Shown here: piece after piece, positions 33,901-42,295 of the stretch
Layout: each line of letters opens with the position of its first letter
Numbering within the stretch: position 1 is the stretch's first letter
From: CBDIBC01 sp965276635
GTDB lineage: Bacteria; Actinomycetota; Acidimicrobiia; Acidimicrobiales; Palsa-688
Assembly: GCA_965276635.1 (NCBI GenBank)
Contig: CBDIBC010000003.1
Coordinates: 1 to 64,000, forward strand
Length of the DNA stretch: 64,000 bases
Direction: 5' to 3'
Position numbers and translations under genes: made by a program
The notes under the pieces: generated by a model
What the model saw: the letters and a program-made list of their open reading frames with translations, nothing else
Told to the model about the DNA's origin: nothing
Databases searched by the model: none

Positions 33901-34423
33901 TGGCCCGCCGGCAGCCGATCAGGGCGGCCTTGGCCTGCAGCAGGTCCTGGACCGTCTCGATCACCAACAGGTCGACGCCGCCGTCGAGCAGGCCGGCGGC
34001 GGCCAGCTGGTAGCCGTCGCGCAGCTCGGCGAAGCCGATCTGGCCGAGTGACGCGATCTTGGTGCCCGGGCCCAGGGAGCCGGCCACGTAGCGCCCGTCG
34101 TAGCCGTCGGCCACCTGGCGGGCGATGCGGGCTGCCCGGCGGGCCAGGTCGTGGGTGCGGTCGGCCAGCCCGTACTCGGCGAGCACCCATGGCAGCGTGC
34201 CGAAGCTGTCGGTCTCCACCACGTCGCAGCCGACGTCGAGGAACGAGCGGTGCACGTCGGCGACCACGTCGGGCCGGGTGTCGACCAGCATCTCGTTGCA
34301 CCCCTCGAGCGCGGCGCCGCCGAAGTCGTCTGCGCCCAGGTGGCGGAGCTGGAGGTTCGTGCCCATCGCGCCATCGAAGACGACGACGCGGCGACTGACG
34401 GCGTCGAGGTAGTCGGGCGTCAT
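30902..34423 (-). CDS. metH: cobalamin-dependent methionine synthase
   Basis: MetH methylates homocysteine from methyltetrahydrofolate via methylcobalamin. The 1173-residue protein has all four modules. The homocysteine domain has zinc ligands in VIGLNCATGP (near 217) and VGGCCGTEPRH (near 288). The pterin domain (about 335-600) contains FLVVGERTNANGSKKF. The B12 cap and Rossmann domain has KGDVHDIGKNLV near 728, whose His is the lower cobalt ligand, and GMSGLLVKSTLIM. The reactivation domain at the C-terminus has RIRTEWGYVDQDGPTLAGLF and RYSWGYEACPD. The usual Pro in the last motif (GYPACPD) is Glu. TACCCT lies 6 nt before the ATG, so there is no room for a riboswitch. Confidence 0.97.
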   Translation of the reverse strand: MTPDYLDAVSRRVVVFDGAMGTNLQLRHLGADDFGGAALEGCNEMLVDTRPDVVADVHRSFLDVGCDVVETDSFGTLPWVLAEYGLADRTHDLARRAARIARQVADGYDGRYVAGSLGPGTKIASLGQIGFAELRDGYQLAAAGLLDGGVDLLVIETVQDLLQAKAALIGCRRAMAGAGRSVPLQVQVTIETTGRMLMGSEIGAALTTLDALRPDVIGLNCATGPAEMSEHLRYLAAHARTPIAVQPNAGLPSVVDGHMHYDLTPEQLADHQSRFVRDFGVRVVGGCCGTEPRHLAAVVAACRDLTPADRTVEWEPGTASIYSHVPYDQSPSFLVVGERTNANGSKKFREAMLADDWETCLAMARDAVKGGAHVLDVCVDYTGEDGVSDMSEAISRFATQATLPIMLDSTEPEVIEAGLMRIAGKPILNSVNLEDGDAPGTRLDRFLTLARDYGAAVVCTCIDTTGQARTPEHKLAAARAIHDLAVERYGLRPEDLIFDPLALTLGTGMEESRGDGMATLEGIRRIKTSLPGVQTILGLSNISFGLSPAARHVLNSVYLHECQEAGLDAAIVHAARIMPLNKIEPRAVEICTDLIYDRRDPARGYDPLSELLRLFDGVSAGELVTEDRSDWSVEQLLSQRIIDGERDGLDTDLARALADGWVALDVVNGPLLGGMKVVGDLFGSGQMQLPFVLQSAETMKAAVAWLEPHMDKASGGGKGRIVLATVKGDVHDIGKNLVDIIFTNNGYEVHNLGIKVPLNDIIEAAKQVGADVIGMSGLLVKSTLIMRENLLEMNERSLADVPVILGGAALTRNYVERDLRSEYKGRLFYGKDAFEGLRTMDQLMAMKRSGTEDPDFGRALGGREGSTSRAATAAALTAESAPGAVISADRPLRAPSVAADNEVFVPPFLGARVEKGIPLDEIATFVNETALFRNQWGYRPDKSIGEKDTDFRSRIRAELRTQLAAARASGVLQPAVAYGYFAVNSEGDDLVVWADDTRRAERLRFTFPRQDEDPWLSIADFFRSSDSGEMDFAAFHIVTMGAAISEETARLFAADRYRDYLHLHGLGVEMAEALAEHWHHRIRTEWGYVDQDGPTLAGLFRQQYRGGRYSWGYEACPDLEDNAKCAELVQADRIGVQVNEESSWQFHPEQTTGAIICHHPQAKYFVVRRSPAG

Positions 34424-34429
34424 TCACCA

Positions 34430-34435
34430 AGGGTA
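34430..34435 (-). promoter_or_regulatory. -10-like element (TACCCT) of metH
   Basis: TACCCT on the minus strand is 6 nt before the metH ATG, implying a leaderless transcript. This rules out a cobalamin or SAM riboswitch within a 5' leader for this gene. Confidence 0.5.
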
Positions 34436-34501
34436 CCTGGCAGAATGATGCTGAGCCCGGAGCCACCGGCGTGAGTAGCGGTCGCTACTGAGGTCGAGCG
34501 G

Positions 34502-35566
34502 ATGAACCACGAGGACGACGACACCCGGTTCTCCCCGACTCGCGAGGAGGCGCAGCACGTCGGGCGCGGGCGCCCGGAGCAGCTGGTGCGGCCAGTGCTC
34601 CGCCTCACCCTGCACAAGACCTTCGAGGATCGCATCCTGGGGCTGGCCGCCGAGGCCGGGTTCTGGGCCATCGTGTCCTTGCCGTCGGCGCTTCTTGCCG
34701 TGTTCGGAGCGCTCGGGTTCCTTCGCGGCCTGCTCGGCGACGGGGACCTGGCTCGCATCCGGACCGATGTCCTGCGTGTCGCCAGGGACGTGCTGACGAC
34801 GTCGACGGTGAACAGCGACGTGGCGCCGATCCTGGACCAGATCCTGGCTCGGGGGCAGCTGGAGGTGGTCTCCATCGGCTTCCTCATCTCGCTGTGGTCC
34901 GGCTCGACCGCCATCAACGACTACCTCAACACCATCACCGTCGCCTACGGGATGCGCGGTCTGCGCGGCGCGGTGCGCAGCCGGCTCGTCGCCCTCGGCC
35001 TGTACCTGTGCGCGGTGGTCGTCGGCATCGTCATGCTGCCGCTGCTGGCGCTGGGCCCCGACGTGATCGTCGGCGTCGTCCCGGGGACCGTCCAGAGCCA
35101 GGTGACGACGCTCATCCACGTGGCCTACTGGCCGGTGGTGGCCGTGGGCTCGGTGGCGTTGCTCGCCGCGTTCTACAAGGCGTGCCTCCCCGTGGCCGTC
35201 AGCTACCGGCGCAGCTTGCCGGGGGCGTTCACGGCCATGGTCCTGTGGCTGTTGCTCAGCTTCGGGGTGCGGGCCTATCTGACATCGAGCTTCCGCTCCA
35301 AGTCGGCCTACGGCTCGCTCGCCGCGCCGATCGCCGTGCTGCTGTTCTTTTACGTCACCGCGCTCGCTGTCCTGCTCGGCGCCGAGCTCAACTCTGCCAT
35401 CGACGCGGTGTGGCCGGTCCGCTCCACCGCTGACGGTCGGGCTCGCTCCCGCCGCAAGGAGGCGGACAACGCCGCCCGGCTGGGCCGGACCTCGGCGGTG
35501 ACCGACGCCCATCGGTCGACCCCTGACCCCGGGACCAGCTGGCGCAAGCTGGGCGATCGCCACTGA
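34502..35566 (+). CDS. YihY/BrkB-family inner membrane protein
   Basis: This 354-residue membrane protein has six hydrophobic segments in the order of the YihY/virulence factor BrkB family. Signature segments are EAGFWAIVSLPSALLAVFGA, SGSTAINDYLNTITVAYGM and LAAPIAVLLFFYVTALAVLL followed by GAELNSAID. The C-terminal tail is basic and soluble. The family is proposed to transport or flip envelope components, but no member has a firm function. It is divergent from metH, with 78 bp between. Confidence 0.88.
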   Translation: MNHEDDDTRFSPTREEAQHVGRGRPEQLVRPVLRLTLHKTFEDRILGLAAEAGFWAIVSLPSALLAVFGALGFLRGLLGDGDLARIRTDVLRVARDVLTTSTVNSDVAPILDQILARGQLEVVSIGFLISLWSGSTAINDYLNTITVAYGMRGLRGAVRSRLVALGLYLCAVVVGIVMLPLLALGPDVIVGVVPGTVQSQVTTLIHVAYWPVVAVGSVALLAAFYKACLPVAVSYRRSLPGAFTAMVLWLLLSFGVRAYLTSSFRSKSAYGSLAAPIAVLLFFYVTALAVLLGAELNSAIDAVWPVRSTADGRARSRRKEADNAARLGRTSAVTDAHRSTPDPGTSWRKLGDRH

Positions 35567-35589
35567 CGGCTTCCCGCCCGGGGAGCCGG

Positions 35590-35595
35590 TACCGT
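35590..35595 (+). promoter_or_regulatory. -10-like element (TACCGT) of the ABC-F gene
   Basis: TACCGT lies 8 nt before the GTG at 35604, the leaderless arrangement that recurs in this window. Confidence 0.4.
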
Positions 35596-35603
35596 CGGCG
35601 GTC

Positions 35604-37241
35604 GTGCTCTCTGCTCGCCAGGTCAGCGTCAGCCGTGGCGGGAGCACCCTGCTCGACGACGTGTCGCTGTCGGTGGGCCCGGGCAGCCGCCTCGGGGTCG
35701 TCGGCCCCAACGGCATCGGCAAGTCCACCCTGTTGGCTGTCTTGGGCGGTGACCTGGAGGTCGACGCCGGCCGGGTCGAGCGGGCGCCGGCCACCCTGAC
35801 GGTCGGTTCGCTGGCGCAAGAACGCGACGCCCGTCCCGGCGAGACCGTGGTCGAGTATCTCACCAGGCGGACCGGCGTGGCCGAGGCCGAGATGGCCCTG
35901 GACCGCCTGACGGCAGCACTGGCCGACGATACGGGCGGGCTGGAGGCGTACGGGGACGCCCTGGACCGCTACCTGGCGCTCGGTGGCGACGATCTCGGGG
36001 CCCGCATGGCGTCGGCGTGCGCGGACGTGGGGCTGCCGGCCGGACGAATGGGCCTGGCCGTATCCGACCTGTCCGGCGGAGAGGCGGCGCGCGCCGGGTT
36101 GGCGGCCATCGTCCTGTCCCGTTTCGACGTCCTGCTGCTCGACGAGCCGACCAACGACCTCGACTTCGCCGGCCTCGATCGCCTGGAGGGCTTCTTGTCC
36201 TCGTATCAGGGCGGTGTGGTCGTGGTGTCGCACGACCGGGCGTTCCTCGATCGTTCGGTGACCCGGATCCTGGAGATCGAGGACCACACCCACCGGGCCA
36301 CCGAGTACGCCGGAGCCTGGAGCGAGTACGTCGACCGCCGGTCGCTGGCTCGCAGCCACGCCAGCGAGGCCTTCGACGCCTGGCGAGCGGAGCGAGGCCG
36401 ATTGACGGCACGCATCCGGGCTCAGCGGTCGTGGTCCGAGCAGGGCGTCCGCAAGGCGGTCAAACGCCCACGGGACCACGATCGAGCCCAACGCGGCTTC
36501 TTCGTCAACCGCACGGAGAAGCAGGCGTCCAAGGTGCGGATCTCGGAACGAGCCCTGGAGCGGTTGCCTACGGTCGAAGAGCCGTGGGAGGGCTGGGAGC
36601 TCCACCTGGACCTGGCCACCACCGGTCGCAGCGGGGAGGTGGTGTCCCGCCTGGAGCGGGCCGTCGTGGCGCGAGGTGCGTTCAGCCTGGGCCCGGTCGA
36701 CCTGGAGATCGGGTGGGCCGACCGGGTGGCCATCACCGGTCCGAACGGAGGCGGGAAGTCGACCCTGCTCGCCGCCCTGTTTGCCGACCTCCGCCTCGAT
36801 CAGGGCACCGGCTGGCGAGGGCCGGGCGTGCACGTCGGGGAGTTGGACCAACGTCGTTCCCTCCTGTACGGCGCCGCCGATCTGCTCACCGCCTTCCTCG
36901 CCGCCGCGCCCGTCCTGGCCGAGGAGGCCCGCTCCACGCTGGCCAAGTTCGACCTGGGCGTGGACGCCGTGCACCGCCCGGTGGAGCAGCTGTCGCCCGG
37001 CGAGCGCACCCGGGCCCTGTTGGCCGTGCTCATGAGCCGGGGCACCAACTGCCTGGTCCTCGACGAACCGACGAACCATCTCGACATCGAGGCCATCGAG
37101 CAGCTGGAGTCCGCCCTCGACGGCTACGACGGGACCCTCGTCGTCGTCACCCACGACCGATGGCTGCTGGAGTCGCTGCACGTGACCCGGCGCCTGCTGG
37201 TCGAGGGCGGCCAGGTGCGGGAGCTGGAGCCGCCCTCGTAG
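35604..37241 (+). CDS. ABC-F family ATPase (ribosome-associated type)
   Basis: The 545-residue protein has two ABC domains and no membrane segments. The first has Walker A GPNGIGKSTLL, signature LSGGEAARAGLA and Walker B LLLDEPTNDLD. The second has GPNGGGKSTLL, LSPGERTRALLA and LVLDEPTNHLD. A charged linker of about 80 residues with SEQGVRKAVKRPRDHDRAQR lies between them, the position of the P-site tRNA interaction motif. ABC-F proteins act on stalled ribosomes or confer antibiotic resistance. Which subfamily this belongs to cannot be decided from the text. Confidence 0.92.
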   Translation: MLSARQVSVSRGGSTLLDDVSLSVGPGSRLGVVGPNGIGKSTLLAVLGGDLEVDAGRVERAPATLTVGSLAQERDARPGETVVEYLTRRTGVAEAEMALDRLTAALADDTGGLEAYGDALDRYLALGGDDLGARMASACADVGLPAGRMGLAVSDLSGGEAARAGLAAIVLSRFDVLLLDEPTNDLDFAGLDRLEGFLSSYQGGVVVVSHDRAFLDRSVTRILEIEDHTHRATEYAGAWSEYVDRRSLARSHASEAFDAWRAERGRLTARIRAQRSWSEQGVRKAVKRPRDHDRAQRGFFVNRTEKQASKVRISERALERLPTVEEPWEGWELHLDLATTGRSGEVVSRLERAVVARGAFSLGPVDLEIGWADRVAITGPNGGGKSTLLAALFADLRLDQGTGWRGPGVHVGELDQRRSLLYGAADLLTAFLAAAPVLAEEARSTLAKFDLGVDAVHRPVEQLSPGERTRALLAVLMSRGTNCLVLDEPTNHLDIEAIEQLESALDGYDGTLVVVTHDRWLLESLHVTRRLLVEGGQVRELEPPS

Positions 37242-37244
37242 CAT
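37239..37244 (+). promoter_or_regulatory. -10-like element (TAGCAT) of the adenosyltransferase gene
   Basis: TAGCAT begins inside the ABC-F stop codon and lies 8 nt before the ATG at 37253. It suggests a separate leaderless transcript for the adenosyltransferase-aminopeptidase pair. Confidence 0.4.
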
Positions 37245-37252
37245 CAGCGGGG

Positions 37253-37816
37253 ATGAAGATCTACACGCGCAAGGGCGACGACGGCACGACCGGCCTGCTG
37301 TACGGCGGCCGGGTGACCAAGGACTCGCCCGCCATCGAGGCCAACGGTGCGGTGGACGAGGCCCAGGCTGCCCTCGGTGTGGTCCGGGCCGAGGTGGAGC
37401 GCGACAGCGAGCTGGACGCCCTGCTCGTGCGCCTGGAGCGCGAGCTGTACGTGCTGATGGCCGAGCTGGCCACGGCCCCCGCCAACCGGCACAAGCTGGC
37501 GCCGGGGGTGACGCTGGTGACCGCCGAGATGGTGGCGGGGCTGGAGCCGACGATCGACGAGCTGACCGGACGCTTCCCGGCCCTCGCTGACTTCGTCATC
37601 CCGGGTCACGACCGGGTGTCGGCGGCCCTCGACGTGGCCCGTACCGCGGTGCGCCGGGCGGAGCGGGCCGTGCGCGTTGCCGCGCGCCAGCCCGGGCTGG
37701 AGGAGTCGCTGGCCCCCGCCTATCTGAACCGCCTCTCTGACCTGGCGTGGACGATGGCGCGATGGCAGGAGCAGGGGGAGTCGTTGATGTCCCGGACCGC
37801 AGGAAGGCGACGATGA
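37253..37816 (+). CDS. pduO: ATP:cob(I)alamin adenosyltransferase, PduO type
   Basis: This enzyme makes adenosylcobalamin. The 187-residue protein has the N-terminal ATP-binding motif TRKGDDGTTGLLYGGRV, then AIEANGAVDEAQAALG, and the helical C-terminus VRRAERAVRVAARQPGLEES and YLNRLSDLAWTMAR, all typical of PduO/MMAB. With the nearby metH it shows that the organism uses cobalamin. The next gene's ATG overlaps its stop. Confidence 0.95.
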   Translation: MKIYTRKGDDGTTGLLYGGRVTKDSPAIEANGAVDEAQAALGVVRAEVERDSELDALLVRLERELYVLMAELATAPANRHKLAPGVTLVTAEMVAGLEPTIDELTGRFPALADFVIPGHDRVSAALDVARTAVRRAERAVRVAARQPGLEESLAPAYLNRLSDLAWTMARWQEQGESLMSRTAGRRR

Positions 37817-39255
37817 TGCCCGAGCCCGCCAATCCGCCCGAGTTCGTGGCCGCCGACGCGGTCGGTGCCGATGCCGAGATCCTCGCCGTCGGCGTGTGGG
37901 GTGACCTTACCTGCCCGCCTGGGTCCGGCGCCGACCTCGACACCCGCTACCTCGAGCGCTGCGGTTTCGAGGGTCGTCCCGGCCAGGCCCAATCGCTGCC
38001 GGCGGACGACGGCTCCACCGTGGTCGCCCTGGGCCTCGGTGACCCCGACGCCCTCGACACCAGCACCCTGCGTCGCGCCGGTGCCACCCTGGCCCGCCAC
38101 ACCGGGACGGCCTCGGTCGTGGCCACCACCTTGGCCCTGGCCTCGGACCGTTGCGGTGCGGCCGCAGCCGTGGTCGAGGGGATCGGCCTGGGCGCCTACC
38201 GCTTCGCCGGTTTCAAGCGGCAGAGCCCCGAATCGGCCCTGCGCCGGGTCTCGGTCGTGGGCGCCGCGCCCGAAGACGTCGCCCGGGCGGCCGAGGCGGT
38301 GGCGGCCACGTGGCAGGCCAGGGACTGGGTGAACCGGCCGGCGCGTGCCCTCACCCCGAACCGGCTGGCGGTCGAGACCGCCGCGCTGGCTGCCGATGTC
38401 GGGGTGCGGATCGAGGTCTGGGACGAGCATCGCATCGCCGCCGAGGCGCTGGGCGGCCTGGCCGGTGTGGCGGCCGGCTCCGGCGAGCCGCCGCGGCTGA
38501 TCCGCCTGGCCTACCAGCCGGCCGCCGCCCGGCGGACCGTGGCCCTGGTCGGCAAGGGGATCACCTTCGATTCCGGTGGCCTCTCGCTGAAGCCGGCCGG
38601 TTCGATGATGACTATGAAGTCCGACATGGGCGGGGCCGCGGCCGTCATCTGTGCCCTGCTGTCGGCGGCCCGCCTGCAGCTCCCCGTCGCCCTGACCGGC
38701 TGGGTGGCGGCCACGGAGAACATGCCGAGCGGCACGGCCATCCACCCCGGCGACGTCCTCACCGCCCGCAACGGCACGACCATGGAGGTACTCAACACCG
38801 ACGCCGAGGGCCGCCTGGTCCTGGCCGATGCCCTCAGCCTGGCCGCCGAGGAGGAGCCCGACGCCATCGTCGACGTGGCCACGCTGACCGGCGGCCAGCG
38901 CGTCGCCCTCGGCGATGGCGTGGCGGCGGTGCTGGGCAACGACGACGATCTGGTCGCAGCCGTCATCGACGCCGGCGAGCGGGCCGGCGAGCCGGCCTGG
39001 CGCCTGCCGCTCGTGGCTGCGTACCGCACGCAGCTCGACTCGGAGGTGGCCGACCTGCGAAATGTCGCGGCCGGCCCCGGCGCCTCGACCATCATGGCCG
39101 CCCTGTTCCTCCAGGAGTTCGTCGGCGATGTGCCCTGGGCCCACCTCGACATCGCTGCCCCCAGCTTCGTCGATCGCGACGACGGCTGGCTGACCAAGGG
39201 CGCCACCGGCTGGGGTGCTCGCACGCTGCTCGAGCTGGCGGGCGCCCTGGCCTGA
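37813..39255 (+). CDS. pepA: leucyl aminopeptidase (M17)
   Basis: This cytosolic zinc or manganese aminopeptidase has about 480 residues: a variable N-terminal domain and a conserved catalytic domain. Metal and catalytic motifs are GKGITFDSGGLSLKP, MKSDMGGAAAV and the signature NTDAEGRLVLADAL. The two adjacent ATGs at 37813 and 37816 both fit; the first overlaps the upstream stop (ATGA). It probably works in general peptide turnover. It is convergent with the DrrB-like gene, with their ends abutting at 39255/39256. Confidence 0.95.
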   Translation: MMPEPANPPEFVAADAVGADAEILAVGVWGDLTCPPGSGADLDTRYLERCGFEGRPGQAQSLPADDGSTVVALGLGDPDALDTSTLRRAGATLARHTGTASVVATTLALASDRCGAAAAVVEGIGLGAYRFAGFKRQSPESALRRVSVVGAAPEDVARAAEAVAATWQARDWVNRPARALTPNRLAVETAALAADVGVRIEVWDEHRIAAEALGGLAGVAAGSGEPPRLIRLAYQPAAARRTVALVGKGITFDSGGLSLKPAGSMMTMKSDMGGAAAVICALLSAARLQLPVALTGWVAATENMPSGTAIHPGDVLTARNGTTMEVLNTDAEGRLVLADALSLAAEEEPDAIVDVATLTGGQRVALGDGVAAVLGNDDDLVAAVIDAGERAGEPAWRLPLVAAYRTQLDSEVADLRNVAAGPGASTIMAALFLQEFVGDVPWAHLDIAAPSFVDRDDGWLTKGATGWGARTLLELAGALA

Positions 39256-40077
39256 TCAGGCTCGGCGGTAGGAGCGCACGGCGAGCGGGCCGATGACGGC
39301 CACGATGCCCACCAGCCACACCGCCGACTGCCAGCCGTGCTCGGCCAGCGGGCCGCCGAGCGCCATGGCCCGCATCTCCTCCACCACGATGCTGAGCGGC
39401 TGGTTGGTGGCGAAGGCCTGCAGCCAGCCCGGCATGGTGTGCACCTGTACGAAGACCGTGCTCACGAAGCCGAGCGGGAACAACCAGATGAGCCCGAAGG
39501 ACTGGACCGACTCCTCGTCTTTGATGGCCAGGCCGATCCAGGCCGAGACGCAGCAGATGACCACGCCGAGCGCCACGCCGAGCAGGATCATCCCGACGGC
39601 CGGACCCACCCCGTTTTGGTAGCGGAAGCCCACGGCGTAGCCCACACCCAACAGCACGACCAGGGTGACGGTGAGGCGCAGGCTGTCGGCGATCAGGCGT
39701 CCGGCCAACACGGCAGAGCGAGCCATGGGCATCGACCGGAAGCGGTCGATGGAGCCCTTCTTGAGCTCTTGGGCCAGGCTGATGGCGGTGCCAAAGGAGG
39801 CAAAGGCGGCCGACTGGCCGATGACCCCGGGGATCAGGTAGTTCACGTAGCCGCCCTTCACGTGGACGGGTATGGCCCCTCCGAAGACGTAGCGGAACAG
39901 CAGCACGAACATCACCGGCTGGATGAGGGTGAAGAACAGGAACGCCGGCACCCGGCTCCACACCATCAGGTTGCGCTTGGTGATGACCAGCGCGTCGCCG
40001 GCGGCCAGGCGCAACCGCTGGGCAGCGGGGCGGGGATCGGCGGGGGCCGACCCGGTCGGTACGGTCGTGGTGGTCAT
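39256..40077 (-). CDS. ABC-2 type permease (DrrB-like)
   Basis: This 273-residue membrane protein has six hydrophobic stretches and the DrrB pattern: ITKRNLMVWSRVPAFLFFTL, QPVMFVLLFRYVFGGAI, and a membrane segment with FGLIWLFPLGFVSTVFV. It follows the ATPase gene by one base and forms an exporter with it, probably for hydrophobic drugs or lipids. The pair is divergent from a MarR-type regulator across a palindromic operator, pointing to efflux under MarR control. Confidence 0.88.
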   Translation of the reverse strand: MTTTTVPTGSAPADPRPAAQRLRLAAGDALVITKRNLMVWSRVPAFLFFTLIQPVMFVLLFRYVFGGAIPVHVKGGYVNYLIPGVIGQSAAFASFGTAISLAQELKKGSIDRFRSMPMARSAVLAGRLIADSLRLTVTLVVLLGVGYAVGFRYQNGVGPAVGMILLGVALGVVICCVSAWIGLAIKDEESVQSFGLIWLFPLGFVSTVFVQVHTMPGWLQAFATNQPLSIVVEEMRAMALGGPLAEHGWQSAVWLVGIVAVIGPLAVRSYRRA

Positions 40078-40078
40078 G

Positions 40079-41113
40079 TCAGCCCTCCCCCTCGGTGCCG
40101 GAACGGCTCGGGGCCCGGCGTCGTCGTTTCCCGTCCGCTTCGCCGTCGGCGTCGGTCGGGGCGGCGGCGTGGCCGGTGAGGGTCAGGAACACATCGTCGA
40201 GGGACGGCTTGCGCAGCGCCAGCCCGTCGGTGACGATCCCGGCCCGGTCGAGGGCTCGGACCGCTTCGATCACGGCCTGCGAGCCGCGCCCGCCGATGCG
40301 GACGGTCACCCGGCTGTCCTCGGTGTCGACGGCGGGGGCATCGTCGCCGAGGTCGGCCACGGCGTCCCTGGCCGCATCCAGGCGGGAGCGGTCGGGGACC
40401 ACGAAGTCGACGACGTCCCCGCCGATGCGAGCCTTCAGCTCCTCGGAGGTGCCGGCGGCGATGACCTGGCCGTGGTCGATGACCACGATCTCGTGGGCCA
40501 GCTCGTCCGCCTCCTCGAGGTACTGCGTGGTCAGCAGCAGGGTGGTGCCGGCCGCGACCAGGTCCCGCACGATGTCCCACATGCCGATGCGGCTGCGGGG
40601 ATCGAGCCCAGTGGTCGGTTCGTCGAGGAAGAGCACCGAGGGTGTGGCCACCAGGCTGGCGGCCAGGTCCAGGCGTCGTTGCATGCCGCCGGAGTAGGTC
40701 TTGGCGGCACGCCCCGCGGCCTCGGTGAGCTCGAAGCGCTCCAGCAGCTCCTCCGCCCGCTGGCGCGACCGGCGCTTGCCCAGGTGGTACAAGCGGCCGA
40801 CGATCTCCAGGTTCTCCCGGCCGGTCAGCTCCTCCTGGATGGCTGCCGACTGCCCGGCCAGCCCGATGATCTCTCGGACCTCGGCCGGCCGGCGCACCAC
40901 GTCGAGGCCCTCGATGACGGCCCGACCAGCGTCGGGTATCAGCAGGGTCGTCAGTATCCGGACGGCGGTGGTCTTGCCGGCGCCGTTCGGACCGAGGACA
41001 CCGAGCACCGTCCCGCGGGGTACGACCAGATCGATGCCCCGCAGGGCATGGACGTCGCCGAAGGACTTGGTGATCCCCTCGACCAGGATGGACGGGGTCG
41101 AGCCGGTGCTCAT
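40079..41113 (-). CDS. ABC transporter ATPase (DrrA-like)
   Basis: The 344-residue protein has one ABC domain with Walker A GPNGAGKTTAVRIL, signature YSGGMQRRLDLA, Walker B LFLDEPTTGLDPRSR and an H-loop in LLTTQYLEEADELA. It has the C-terminal extension typical of DrrA (DRSRLDAARDAVADL and later KPSLDDVFLTLTG). It energises the adjacent permease. Expression is probably repressed by the divergent MarR protein through the palindrome at 41169-41184. Confidence 0.92.
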   Translation of the reverse strand: MSTGSTPSILVEGITKSFGDVHALRGIDLVVPRGTVLGVLGPNGAGKTTAVRILTTLLIPDAGRAVIEGLDVVRRPAEVREIIGLAGQSAAIQEELTGRENLEIVGRLYHLGKRRSRQRAEELLERFELTEAAGRAAKTYSGGMQRRLDLAASLVATPSVLFLDEPTTGLDPRSRIGMWDIVRDLVAAGTTLLLTTQYLEEADELAHEIVVIDHGQVIAAGTSEELKARIGGDVVDFVVPDRSRLDAARDAVADLGDDAPAVDTEDSRVTVRIGGRGSQAVIEAVRALDRAGIVTDGLALRKPSLDDVFLTLTGHAAAPTDADGEADGKRRRRAPSRSGTEGEG

Positions 41114-41168
41114 GACGGGAACCGTAGTGGTGGGATGGGAGTGGGGCGCACGAGATTTTCCTTTCCGG

Positions 41169-41184
41169 TTAGCTTACAAGCTAA
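41169..41184. promoter_or_regulatory. MarR-type operator between drrA-like and marR-like genes
   Basis: TTAGCTTACAAGCTAA is a palindrome with perfect 7-bp arms and a 2-bp centre. It lies in a short A/T-rich island 56 bp upstream of the drrA-like ATG and 28 bp upstream of the marR-like ATG. Size, symmetry and position between divergent genes are those of a MarR operator that also covers the -10 regions of both promoters. Confidence 0.75.
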
Positions 41185-41212
41185 GATATTTGTACCCTAA
41201 GAGAGGACGGGC

Positions 41213-42271
41213 ATGCTGTCAAGGAAGGACGAGCAGACGGCGCCGGAATCATCGGTTGCCGGTGCGCTCCAGCGCTTCGCACTGGAGAACGGCCTCTACC
41301 TCCACGCCGCGGCCGAGCGGCTGGGCATGGCGGTCACCGACTTCTTCTGCCTGTCGATCCTGCTCATGGAGGGGTCGGCGTCGGCTGGGCGCCTGGCCGA
41401 ACGCACGGGGCTGACGACCGGCGCGATCACCGGGGTGGTCGACCGCCTGGCCAGGAGGGGGTGGGTCCGGCGCGACGTCGACCCCGACGACCGGCGTCGG
41501 GTCGTGGTTCGGGTGGCGGACACCCGTCCGGCTGCGCTCGGAGCGGTCCTGGGTCCGATGCTGGCCACCCACCAGGACCTGGCCGCCCGCCTGGCGCCGG
41601 CCGACCGAACGATGGTGCGGGTGTTCGTGGACGGGGCGGCCGAAGCAGTCGCCGGCGAGACCGACCGTCTCCGCCGCGGTCTCGCCGATCCGGCGTCGCC
41701 GCCGGGGGGGGACCACCCACCGGTCGACCGGGCCGAGCTGCGACTGGCGGCGTGGTCGGGGAACGTGGTGCTACGCCCCGCGCCGCTTGCTCGCGACCTG
41801 GTGCGGGTGGGACCACACAGCCGCCTGGAGGTCCGCGTCCGCGGCGCCCGGGTCGCGCTGGCGCCGGGGGGGAGGGGTCGGAGCCGTGGGACCGCGGACG
41901 CCGAGGTGGTGGAGGTCCACGAGGACGTGATGTGGACGGTGGAGTTGAGCGGCGGGGCGAACCGCATGCGCCTCGATCTGGCCGGGGTGCGCCTCGCCGG
42001 CATCCGTATCGGGGGTGGGGCCAACCGGCTGGAGCTCGTCCTGCCCGCGCCCGTCGGCGTGGTGGCGGTGCAGATCAGGGGAGGCGCCAACCATGTGCAG
42101 ATCGGCCGGCCGGCCGGCTCGGACGTCGCCCTGCGCATCGGCGGCGGCGCCAACGACGTCCGCGTCGACGGCGTCCGCTATGGCGACGCCGCGCCGCAGG
42201 CGGACCGCCAGTCGCCCGACCGCTACGAGATCGACGTCGGCGGTGGGGCCAGCAAGATCGTCATCGAATGA
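41213..42271 (+). CDS. MarR-family regulator fused to a Gly-rich beta-repeat domain
   Basis: In this 352-residue protein, residues about 15-150 are a MarR winged helix: VTDFFCLSILLMEG, AERTGLTTGAITGVVDRLAR, then the wing RRDVDPDDRRRVVVRV. The second half (about 180-352) is unrelated to MarR. It contains a recurring motif at 16-25 residue spacing (LSGGANRMRL, IGGGANRLEL, IRGGANHVQI, IGGGANDVRV, VGGGASKIVI). That pattern suggests a beta-helix or beta-solenoid like DUF4097/adhesin-type repeats. The fusion is unusual: the repeat domain may oligomerise the regulator or sense surface or ligand. It probably controls the divergent DrrAB exporter. Confidence 0.85.
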   Translation: MLSRKDEQTAPESSVAGALQRFALENGLYLHAAAERLGMAVTDFFCLSILLMEGSASAGRLAERTGLTTGAITGVVDRLARRGWVRRDVDPDDRRRVVVRVADTRPAALGAVLGPMLATHQDLAARLAPADRTMVRVFVDGAAEAVAGETDRLRRGLADPASPPGGDHPPVDRAELRLAAWSGNVVLRPAPLARDLVRVGPHSRLEVRVRGARVALAPGGRGRSRGTADAEVVEVHEDVMWTVELSGGANRMRLDLAGVRLAGIRIGGGANRLELVLPAPVGVVAVQIRGGANHVQIGRPAGSDVALRIGGGANDVRVDGVRYGDAAPQADRQSPDRYEIDVGGGASKIVIE

Positions 42272-42295
42272 AGCGGCGCAAGCGACGCCCGCTCG

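Noticed and set aside
34424..34501. Possible cobalamin or SAM riboswitch upstream of metH.
   Set aside because: The -10-like TACCCT is 6 nt before the ATG, leaving no leader, and no B12-box-like sequence is visible.
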